Assembly: GCA_036267255.1 (NCBI GenBank) | Contig: DATAWK010000043.1 | Coordinates: forward strand, 1 to 64,000 | Source of the DNA: DATAWK01 sp036267255 | Lineage (GTDB): Bacteria > Acidobacteriota > Terriglobia > Terriglobales > Acidobacteriaceae | Length of the DNA: 64,000 nucleotides | Reading direction: 5' to 3' | Shown: piece by piece, positions 31,970-38,767 of the stretch | Position numbering within the stretch: position 1 is the stretch's first letter | Layout of the letters: the number at the start of each line of letters is the position of its first letter | Program-made: the position numbers and the translations under genes | Notes under the pieces: model-generated | Told to the model about the DNA's origin: nothing | What the model saw: the letters and a program-made list of their open reading frames with translations, nothing else | Databases searched by the model: none

Positions 31970-32692
31970 ATGACACCCACCCCACGCAAGTCGTCCGCAA
32001 AACCGCAGTCCTCTCTGTTTGCGTCGCAAAATGAACAGGATACGCGACACAAATCAGAAAGCAGTCATTGGATCACGGCCTACACCGACGGCGGTTCCCG
32101 CGGCAATCCCGGCCCAGCCGGTTACGGCGTGGTGCTCCAAACAAGCGATGGCGCGACGGTGGCTGAGTTGAGCGAGTTTCTCGGTATCCAGACCAACAAT
32201 GTTGCCGAGTATTCCGCGCTGCTGGGAGCGCTCGATTACGCCCTCGCGCACGACCACAATCATCTGCGCGTTGTTTCCGATTCCGAGCTGATGGTGAAGC
32301 AGATTCGCGGCCAGTACAGCGTCAAGAGTCCGGACCTGCGCCCGCTGTATGAAGAGGCCAAGCGCCGTATTGCGCGCCTGGATGGGTTTGAAATTCAGCA
32401 CGTGCTGCGCGGCAAAAACCGCCATGCCGATCAACTGGCCAACGATGCCATGGATCGTGGCATGAACCGTGGAATGAATCGGGGCATGAGTCTGGGCATG
32501 AAGGGCGACACGCGCGGCAACTCATCCGGCACGCAGGCTGCAGCCGTACAGGCTCCAGCAGTCCAAGGCGAAAAACGCAGCCCCATTCGCGGTATCGTCC
32601 GGCACGGAGCTGTCCAGCTTCCCGAAAATGCCCTGCCGGAAGGCACCGTCGTTATCGTCATGCCGGAGGATGTCTTACGTGGGCGTGGATAA
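31970..32692 (+). CDS. RNase HI with a repeat linker and an extra C-terminal domain
   Basis: A 240-residue protein. Residues 33-160 are an RNase HI domain with catalytic Asp40 in YTDGGSRGNPGP, Glu80 in NNVAEYSALL, Asp104 in VVSDSEL and Asp154 in RHADQLAN; it degrades RNA in RNA-DNA hybrids. Residues 161-178 are a Met/Asn/Arg/Gly repeat linker (MDRGMNRGMNRGMSLGMKGD), followed by a Gln/Ala stretch. Residues 207-240 (PIRGIVRHGAVQLPENALPE, then GTVVIVMPED) resemble the beta-strand N-terminus of AbrB- or DUF104-type antitoxin domains. Fusion of this tail to RNase H is unusual. Divergent from the sigma operon and upstream of higBA. Confidence 0.88.
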   Translation: MTPTPRKSSAKPQSSLFASQNEQDTRHKSESSHWITAYTDGGSRGNPGPAGYGVVLQTSDGATVAELSEFLGIQTNNVAEYSALLGALDYALAHDHNHLRVVSDSELMVKQIRGQYSVKSPDLRPLYEEAKRRIARLDGFEIQHVLRGKNRHADQLANDAMDRGMNRGMNRGMSLGMKGDTRGNSSGTQAAAVQAPAVQGEKRSPIRGIVRHGAVQLPENALPEGTVVIVMPEDVLRGRG

Positions 32693-32715
32693 AAAGATCG
32701 AAACTGTTTGACCTG

Positions 32716-32733
32716 CGTTACGTTACGCGTTAC
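32716..32733 (+). repeat. CGTTAC repeats upstream of higBA
   Basis: CGTTAC occurs three times, at 32716, 32721 (sharing one base) and 32728, between TTGACC (32708-32713) and the higB start. TTGACC with 17 bases to TACGGT (32731-32736) is a possible promoter, so repressor binding to the repeats would block it. HigA binding is inferred. Confidence 0.4.
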
Positions 32734-32741
32734 GGTTGCAT

Positions 32742-33026
32742 ATGATCCGGTCTATCCGCCACAAAGGACTCGACCGTCTTTACCAGGACAACAATCCACG
32801 CGGTGTGATTCCGGAACACGTTGAGAAGCTGCGCGATATTCTTGCCCGGCTCGACGCTTCGAGTACTGCTGCGGATATGGACCTTCCGGGCTTTCGGCTC
32901 CATCCACTTAAGGGTGAATTGAAGGGCTATTGGGCTGTGACGGTTCGCGCGAATTGGCGAGTCATTTTCCGCTTTGCCGACGGCGACGCGTTGGACGTAG
33001 ATTATGTCGATTATCACGGACGTTAA
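32742..33026 (+). CDS. higB: HigB-type mRNA interferase toxin
   Basis: A 94-residue RelE/ParE-fold toxin. MIRSIRHKGLDRLYQDNNPR, LPGFRLHPLKGELKGYWAVT and WRVIFRFADGDALDVDYVDY are characteristic of the HigB/PemK-like host-inhibition family that cleaves ribosome-bound mRNA. The catalytic basic residues (His in FRLHPLKG, Arg in NWRVIF) are present. It precedes the antitoxin by 11 bases, the toxin-first order usual for higBA. ATG 32742 is preferred to TTG 32736. Confidence 0.93.
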   Translation: MIRSIRHKGLDRLYQDNNPRGVIPEHVEKLRDILARLDASSTAADMDLPGFRLHPLKGELKGYWAVTVRANWRVIFRFADGDALDVDYVDYHGR

Positions 33027-33037
33027 GGAGAAAACCC

Positions 33038-33319
33038 ATGCCGATGAAGAATCCACCGCATCCCGGCGGCTTTGTATTACGCCAGTGCATTGAACCGTTC
33101 GGTCTGACGATCACGGATGCCGCCGCTGCGCTTGGCGTGACGCGCACTACGCTGTCGGAACTGGTGAACGGAAAGCGCGGAATTTCTCCCGAAATGGCCG
33201 TGCGTCTGTCGAAGGTTTTTGGCGGCAGCGCGGAAAGCTGGCTGACACAACAGGCGCACTACGATCTCGCACAGGTCCACGCTGACCGAATTAAGCTCAA
33301 GCGTCTGGAATGCGCATAG
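33038..33319 (+). CDS. higA: HigA-type antitoxin, XRE family
   Basis: A 93-residue helix-turn-helix antitoxin. PHPGGFVLRQCIEPFGLTIT, DAAAALGVTRTTLSELVNGK and PEMAVRLSKVFGGSAESWLT are the HigA signature, with the recognition helix at TRTTLSEL. AAGGAG lies just upstream of ATG 33038. It neutralises HigB and probably represses the operon through the upstream repeats. Confidence 0.94.
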   Translation: MPMKNPPHPGGFVLRQCIEPFGLTITDAAAALGVTRTTLSELVNGKRGISPEMAVRLSKVFGGSAESWLTQQAHYDLAQVHADRIKLKRLECA

Positions 33320-33377
33320 ATTCGGATAAGAATCAGGGTAGCCTGAAGCCTCACCTTGTGCCGCATAGAGGAATGCG

Positions 33378-33845
33378 TTACGAAGCCAGTGAGGCCTTCA
33401 CAATTTCGCTGACCAGCTTGCCGTCGGCGCGCAGACCATCCGCCTGAATCTTCGCCTGGACGGCCTTCATCACGCTGCCCATCTCTTTTGCGGTTGGTTT
33501 GGTTCCAGCCGCAGACATGTCCGCAATCACCATCTGCACGATGGCGCGAATCTTTCCTTCGTCGGCGACTTTGGGCATGTAGTGCTCAATGATGGGAATC
33601 TCGGCCGCTTCCTTCGCAGCCAGCTCCGGACGATTGCCCTTGGTGAACTGTTCGATCGATTCGCGCCGCTGCTTCACCAGCGTCACAAGAATCTGCACGG
33701 CCTCGGCGTCCGTGAGCGGTGCGCGCTTGTCGATCTCTTTATTTTTCAGCGCCGTCTTCACCATGCGCAGCGTAGAGAGCCGCGCTTCTTCGCGCGCCTT
33801 CATGGCGGCAACCATATCCTGATGTACTTGTTCGACCAGACCCAT
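33378..33845 (-). CDS. GatB/YqeY-domain protein
   Basis: A 155-residue helical protein of the YqeY family. GLVEQVHQDMVAAMKARE, LSTLRMVKTALKNKEIDK, SIEQFTKGNRPELAAKEAAE, IEHYMPK and a C-terminal TAKEMGSVMKAVQAKIQADG cover the whole family length. The domain also forms the tRNA-binding tail of GatB; stand-alone YqeY has no settled function but is often near translation or DNA primase genes. ATG 33845 with GGTGA upstream is the start. It is divergent from the aminotransferase gene by about 78 bases. Confidence 0.93.
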   Translation of the reverse strand: MGLVEQVHQDMVAAMKAREEARLSTLRMVKTALKNKEIDKRAPLTDAEAVQILVTLVKQRRESIEQFTKGNRPELAAKEAAEIPIIEHYMPKVADEGKIRAIVQMVIADMSAAGTKPTAKEMGSVMKAVQAKIQADGLRADGKLVSEIVKASLAS

Positions 33846-33923
33846 GCATTCACCCCTGTTATGACAACTAAAGCTTTTAGTATAGAAGGCCCCACGACCG
33901 CCCTCTACCCGTAAAATGGAAGC

Positions 33924-35198
33924 ATGTTCCGTAAAGTCCGCCTCTTCACTCCTGGGCCTACGCCCTTGTTGCCTGCCGCGCAGTTTGCCATGGCCGCCGC
34001 AGACATGCACCACCGCACACCGGAGTTTCGCGCGATGTACAAGCGCGTGCTCGAACAACTGCGCACCTTTGTCGGCTCGCAGAACGACGTGATCCTGATG
34101 GCCGCCTCCGGCAGCGGCGCGATGGAGGCCTCGGTCTCCAACCTAACCTCGCCGGGCGATCGTGTGCTGGTGCTGACGGCCGGCAAATTCGGCGAACGCT
34201 GGACGGCGCTGGCCAAGGCCTTCGGCTGCCAGGTGGATGTAGTCAGCGTGCCCTACGGCCAGACATTTTCGATTGACGCCGTGCAGGCCGCGCTGAAGCC
34301 GGATACGCGCGCCGTCTTTATGCAGGCAACCGAGACCTCGACCGGTGTGCGCCACTGCGTACCGGCTGTCGCCGATCTGCTGCGTTCTACGAAGAGCGAA
34401 GCCGTGCTCGTGGTCGATGCCATCACCGGCCTGGGCACCACGCATTTCGATATCGACGGCTGGGGCGTGGATGTGGTCATCGGCGGCTCGCAAAAGGCCG
34501 TGATGATTCCGCCGGGACTGGCCTATCTTGCCGTCAGCGAGCGCGCCTGGAAACGCATGGAGAGCACTAAAAATCCACGCTATTACTTTGACCTGCGCCG
34601 CGAACGCAAATCCGCAGCCAACGGCGAATCGGCCTACACTCCGGCTGTCTCGCTGATCGCCGGTCTGGGCGCAGCGTTCGATTACATCGCTGGCCAGGCC
34701 GATGGCGATCTTGCTCGCGGACGCGACATGCTGATCGACAATGCGGAAACCTGCGCCGCGATGACGCGCGCTGCTCTGCCTGCGCTGGGCTTCAGCCTGT
34801 TTGCTCCGGAAGCTCCCGCAGCTGCGGTGACGGCGATTCTGCCGCCTGCCGGTGTCGATTCCGGCGTGATCGTGAAGGAAATGAAAACGCGCTTTGCCGC
34901 GACCATCACCAATGGGCAAGGCGAAATGAAGGGTCAGCTTTTCCGCGTGGCGCATCTGGGCTACTTCGATCCGTTGGATACGATTGCCCTGGTCGGCGCG
35001 CTGGAACAGATTGCCGCCGACACGCTGCACACGCCGGGCTTTCATTTCGGAGCAGCACTGGCCGCCGCGCAAGAGGTTCTGGCGGCACGCACCAAACTGC
35101 TTGCCAAAGGCCCGCTCACGGCAAAAACATGCGAGTGCTCCTGTGGACGCCCCGCAGGCCGTTGCGTCTGCGTTGCCGCCGCTGCTGCTGCCCGTTAA
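33924..35198 (+). CDS. Class V aminotransferase, probable phosphoserine-forming, with Cys-rich tail
   Basis: A 424-residue PLP enzyme of the alanine-glyoxylate/serine-pyruvate aminotransferase family: RLFTPGPTPLLPAAQFAMAA, HHRTPEFRAMYKRVLEQLRT, SGSGAMEASVSNLTSPGD, VVDAITGLGTTHFDIDGWGV and the PLP lysine in GGSQKAVMIPPGLAYL. It is 44 bases upstream of serA, and no classical serC is seen here, so it probably converts 3-phosphohydroxypyruvate to O-phosphoserine. After the normal end there is an added tail TCECSCGRPAGRCVCVAAAA with five cysteines in eleven residues or so, possibly a metal or redox site. Confidence 0.87.
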   Translation: MFRKVRLFTPGPTPLLPAAQFAMAAADMHHRTPEFRAMYKRVLEQLRTFVGSQNDVILMAASGSGAMEASVSNLTSPGDRVLVLTAGKFGERWTALAKAFGCQVDVVSVPYGQTFSIDAVQAALKPDTRAVFMQATETSTGVRHCVPAVADLLRSTKSEAVLVVDAITGLGTTHFDIDGWGVDVVIGGSQKAVMIPPGLAYLAVSERAWKRMESTKNPRYYFDLRRERKSAANGESAYTPAVSLIAGLGAAFDYIAGQADGDLARGRDMLIDNAETCAAMTRAALPALGFSLFAPEAPAAAVTAILPPAGVDSGVIVKEMKTRFAATITNGQGEMKGQLFRVAHLGYFDPLDTIALVGALEQIAADTLHTPGFHFGAALAAAQEVLAARTKLLAKGPLTAKTCECSCGRPAGRCVCVAAAAAAR

Positions 35199-35242
35199 TT
35201 GCTGTTCTTACCGTTCTCTGACTGCCGAAGGAATCGAAAAAG

Positions 35243-36847
35243 ATGAAGATTGTTCTTGCCGAGAAAGTCTCTCCGGCCACCGTGGCCGTGTTTGCCAGCG
35301 AACCCGGCTGGCAGGTTGTGACGCATGACCAGATAAAAAATGGCCTGGCTGCGGAATTGACGGACGCCGATGCGCTGGTGGTCCGCTCCGCCGTACAGGT
35401 GGATGGCGCACTGCTCGATGCCGCGCCCAGGCTTCGTGTTATTGGGCGCGCCGGTGTCGGCGTGGACAATATCGACGCCGAAGCTGCGACACGCCGTGGC
35501 ATGGTAGTGATGAACACGCCCGGCGCCAACGCGGTTGCCGTTGCCGAGCTGACCCTGGGCCTGATGATTGCGCTGGCCCGCATGGTGCCGCGCGCCAATG
35601 CCACCATGCACGACGCCAAATGGGAGAAGAAATCCTTGCAGGGCGCCGAGTTGCGCGGCAAGACACTGGGCATCGTGGGCCTGGGCCGCGTCGGCCTGGA
35701 AGTTGCACGGCGCGCGCGCTCCTTTGGCATGAACCTGATCGGCCATGATCCCTTTGTTGCCGCTTCCATTGCGCGCGAGAACGGCGTGACGCTGGCTTCT
35801 GTGGAAGAGGTTCTGCGCACCGCAGACTACATCACCCTGCACGTCGGCCTGACACCGCAGACCGAGGGCCTGATCAATGCAAAGTCTCTGGCCAGCATGA
35901 AGAAAGGCGTGCGCATCATCAACTGCGCGCGCGGCGAACTGATCGACGAAGCCGCTTTGGTGGAGGCCCTGCGCTCCGGGCATGTTGCCGGCGCGGCGCT
36001 CGATGTCTTCCACAAGGAACCGCTGAAGGATTCACTTTTCTTCAACCTAGACAACGTGATCCTTACGCCGCACATCGCCGGTTCCACGGCGGAAGCGCAG
36101 GAGGCCGTCGGCATCCAGATCGCCGAGCAGGTAAAGGCCTACCTCAAGCTGGGCGTGGTGCAGAACGCGGTCAACGTGGCCTCGCTGAGCCATGAAGAGT
36201 ACACCGAAATCGCTCCCTACATTGGCATGGCGGAAAACCTGGGCAGCCTGCTGGCGCAGATTTCGGCGGGGAATGTCGAAAGCATCCAGATTGCCTACAA
36301 CGGCCGACTGGCGGCCATGCGCACGGAACTGATGCGCAACGCAGCTCTCTGCGGCGTGCTCTCGCACTCCGAACAGGTCAACCGTATCAATGCGGCCTCC
36401 ATCGCCGCCGAACGCGGCATTCGCGTGCACGAAGAAAAGAAAGAAGAGGTCTCCGGCGGTGCGGCCAACGTATTGAAACTCACGCTGCATGCACCCGGTG
36501 GCGACATGACGGCCAGCGCGACCGTGCTTCATGGCAGCTCTTCGCGGCTGCTGGCCATGGACGGGATTGATATCGAGGCGCAGCTTCACGGCACACTTCT
36601 CTACATCCGCAACAAGGACGTTCCCGGCGTGATTGGCCGCATCGGGACCATCCTTGGAGAACATTCCATCAACATCGCCAGCTTCGCCCTGGGTCGTCCG
36701 GACCCCAAACGAGGCAATGCATCCGGAGATGCGATGGCCGTTGTCCAGATTGAGGCCCAAAGCAAACGTGCAGAGATCGCCAAAGCGGTGGCCGCACTGC
36801 AGGCCGTGGATGCCATTACCCGCGTTGGGCTGATAGAACTGAAGTAG
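35243..36847 (+). CDS. serA: D-3-phosphoglycerate dehydrogenase
   Basis: A 534-residue type I (long) enzyme that oxidises 3-phosphoglycerate to 3-phosphohydroxypyruvate with NAD. GRAGVGVDNIDAEAATRRG, the nucleotide loop LGIVGLGRVGLEVARRA, INCARGELIDEAAL and HIAGSTAEAQEAVG with the catalytic His are in place. The intervening ASB domain (about 320-450) and C-terminal ACT domain (VPGVIGRIGTILGEHSINIA) give serine feedback control in relatives. It pairs with the upstream aminotransferase to make O-phosphoserine. Confidence 0.96.
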   Translation: MKIVLAEKVSPATVAVFASEPGWQVVTHDQIKNGLAAELTDADALVVRSAVQVDGALLDAAPRLRVIGRAGVGVDNIDAEAATRRGMVVMNTPGANAVAVAELTLGLMIALARMVPRANATMHDAKWEKKSLQGAELRGKTLGIVGLGRVGLEVARRARSFGMNLIGHDPFVAASIARENGVTLASVEEVLRTADYITLHVGLTPQTEGLINAKSLASMKKGVRIINCARGELIDEAALVEALRSGHVAGAALDVFHKEPLKDSLFFNLDNVILTPHIAGSTAEAQEAVGIQIAEQVKAYLKLGVVQNAVNVASLSHEEYTEIAPYIGMAENLGSLLAQISAGNVESIQIAYNGRLAAMRTELMRNAALCGVLSHSEQVNRINAASIAAERGIRVHEEKKEEVSGGAANVLKLTLHAPGGDMTASATVLHGSSSRLLAMDGIDIEAQLHGTLLYIRNKDVPGVIGRIGTILGEHSINIASFALGRPDPKRGNASGDAMAVVQIEAQSKRAEIAKAVAALQAVDAITRVGLIELK

Positions 36848-36932
36848 CAACTGCGCTGGGCCGGCAAATACCGGCCTGGGCAAACGTTACACCAGGCGCG
36901 CAAAATCCTGCTGTTCAACCGAGGTTGTTTCG

Positions 36933-37352
36933 ATGCCCCTGTACGAGTACGAATGCAAGCAATGTCATCGCCGTATCGAAAAGATCCTGCGCTTCAGCGA
37001 TCCGGAGGAAACCGTCTGTCCACACTGTGGCGGTGCGCTGGAGCGTGTGATCTCCGCTCCGGCCATTCAGTTCAAGGGAGCAGGCTGGTATGTGAATGAC
37101 TATGCCAAGTCCGGCGCGAAAACCACGCCAGCGGTGAACGCCAGCGGCAATGACGGCAAGTCGTCGGAGGGAAGCAGCAAAGACGCCGGCAAATCGGAGA
37201 GCGGTAAAGATTCCGGCGGCAGTTCGGCAGCAGCTTCGTCCAGTTCAGGTTCGTCGAGCGCAGGCACGTCCGCGCCTGCCTCTTCCACTCCGGGCACCAC
37301 TTCTGCGCCTGCTTCCGGTTCCGGCAGCTCCGGCAGCAAAAAAAGCGAATAA
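36933..37352 (+). CDS. FmdB-like zinc ribbon protein with Ser/Gly/Ala-rich tail
   Basis: A 139-residue protein. Residues 1-50 are an FmdB-family zinc ribbon, MPLYEYECKQCHRRIEKILR with a second pair in VCPHCGGALERVI, followed by FKGAGWYVNDYAKS, all typical of the family. From about residue 60 the chain is a low-complexity run of Ser, Gly, Ala, Thr and Lys ending KKSE, probably disordered. Function is unknown even for well-studied members, though regulation of formamidase and a chaperone-like role have been suggested. A GGCCGG/CCGGCC hairpin (36859-36876) separates it from serA. Confidence 0.9.
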   Translation: MPLYEYECKQCHRRIEKILRFSDPEETVCPHCGGALERVISAPAIQFKGAGWYVNDYAKSGAKTTPAVNASGNDGKSSEGSSKDAGKSESGKDSGGSSAAASSSSGSSSAGTSAPASSTPGTTSAPASGSGSSGSKKSE

Positions 37353-37427
37353 CGCCGCCTAAGCGCGTGGAACCCATCGCGCGCCGTGCCATGCACGCTC
37401 GACGCAGCCATTGACTACAATCTCAGT

Positions 37428-38750
37428 GTGTTCGCGCATTCCGTCTCCATCCCGGAAAATAGTCTTTCAACCGAGTGGGAAGCGCTCTGGAGCCAGATCC
37501 CCACAACGACGGCTGTCTTTGCGCTCTATGGACAGGACGCTGCCAGCGAACCCTACATTACCAAGACGGCCAACCTGCGGCGCCGTCTGAAACGTCTGCT
37601 GTCGCCGGACTCCGCTGCTTCAAAACGACTGAACCTTGCTGGTCGCATTCGTCAGGTAGCCTTCACAGAAACCGGCTCTGCATTGGAAACCACGCTGCTG
37701 CTGTACGCTGCAACGCGGCAATCTTTCGGCGACCGCGCGCGCAAGCGACTTCATCTGCGTCCGCCCGCCGTGCTGCGCTACACAGAGCAGAACGCCTATC
37801 CGCGCGTCTTCGTGACCAACCGTATTGCCTTACGCAGCCTGGCATATACCTATGGACCCTTTCCGTCGCGCGTAGCAGCGGAACGATTTCTCGATGAATC
37901 TCTCAACCTGTTCGAGCTGCGCCGCTGCGTCGAAGACCTGCACCCGGACCCGGCCTTCCCCGGCTGCATTTATTCCGAGATGAAGATGTGCCTGGCGCCC
38001 TGTTTCAAGGGCTGCAGCGACGAGCGTTATGCTGCCGAAGCTGAAGCTGTCCGCAATTACTTTGCCACGCGCGGAGCATCGTTGCTGGCCACGCTGGAAC
38101 AGGACCGCAACGCTGCCTCCACCGCGCTCGATTTTGAAAAAGCCGCGCAACTGCACGCGCGTCTGCAGAAGGTGAAGGCTATCGCGCAGCAGGCCGCACC
38201 GCTGGTGCATCCGCTGGACCGGCTCGACGCTGTTGTGTTGCAATTGGCAGCGGACGCCGAGCACGTCGCAATGTTTCGTGTGCGTGCGGGAAGAATCTTC
38301 GGACCGGCTCTTTACTCCGTGCAGGGCATGCTGCATCCCAACGAACAATCCGGTTCCAGTTCTCTGTTTGCACATCCCACATCCCTTGCGCCAACACCGC
38401 TGGAGAGTGAGGGCACGACGCCCAGAGCAGCGCGAAGCGCGCTGGAAGAACGTTTGCGCGATCTTCTGCAGCAACTCGAAACATCTGCGGCCGCAAGCCG
38501 TCCGAACGCTGATGGTGTTGCAGACCATCTTGCCATCCTCGCCCGCTGGTATTACCGGCCCACCGCGCAGCGCACAGGGGAAATCTTTTTTTGCGATGCC
38601 AGCGGAAACTTTCCACTCCCTAAAATTCTGCGTGGCATCTCGCGTGTTTTTCGCGGAGCGAAAAATCCGGAAGACGCAGAAACTCCTTCCCTGGCAACCA
38701 CCGAAATTTCTCCTTCCACATCCACGCCAGATGTCACATTCAACGTGTGA
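37428..38750 (+). CDS. UvrC-like protein lacking the C-terminal endonuclease
   Basis: A 440-residue paralogue of excinuclease subunit C. The N-terminal GIY-YIG region is degenerate (AVFALYG and PYITKTANLRRRLKRLLS replace GIY and YVGKAKNLRKR). The Fe-S cysteines match UvrC spacing in RRC, PGCIYSEMKMCLAPC (C-x12-C-x7-C-x3-C), followed by an extra Cys in KGC. A UVR motif (ASTALDFEKAAQLHARLQKV, about 235-255) is present. The RNase H-like endonuclease and HhH domains of UvrC are missing. This resembles Cho in size but the GIY-YIG catalytic residues also look lost. It may act as an accessory or regulator of repair. Start is uncertain (GTG 37428 or 37386). Confidence 0.78.
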   Translation: MFAHSVSIPENSLSTEWEALWSQIPTTTAVFALYGQDAASEPYITKTANLRRRLKRLLSPDSAASKRLNLAGRIRQVAFTETGSALETTLLLYAATRQSFGDRARKRLHLRPPAVLRYTEQNAYPRVFVTNRIALRSLAYTYGPFPSRVAAERFLDESLNLFELRRCVEDLHPDPAFPGCIYSEMKMCLAPCFKGCSDERYAAEAEAVRNYFATRGASLLATLEQDRNAASTALDFEKAAQLHARLQKVKAIAQQAAPLVHPLDRLDAVVLQLAADAEHVAMFRVRAGRIFGPALYSVQGMLHPNEQSGSSSLFAHPTSLAPTPLESEGTTPRAARSALEERLRDLLQQLETSAAASRPNADGVADHLAILARWYYRPTAQRTGEIFFCDASGNFPLPKILRGISRVFRGAKNPEDAETPSLATTEISPSTSTPDVTFNV

Positions 38751-38767
38751 TATGGTTGCTCACACAT

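Noticed and set aside
36859..36876. GGCCGG/CCGGCC hairpin as a terminator after serA
   Set aside because: Six-bp stem with no T-tract and the fmdB-like gene follows closely; kept only as context.
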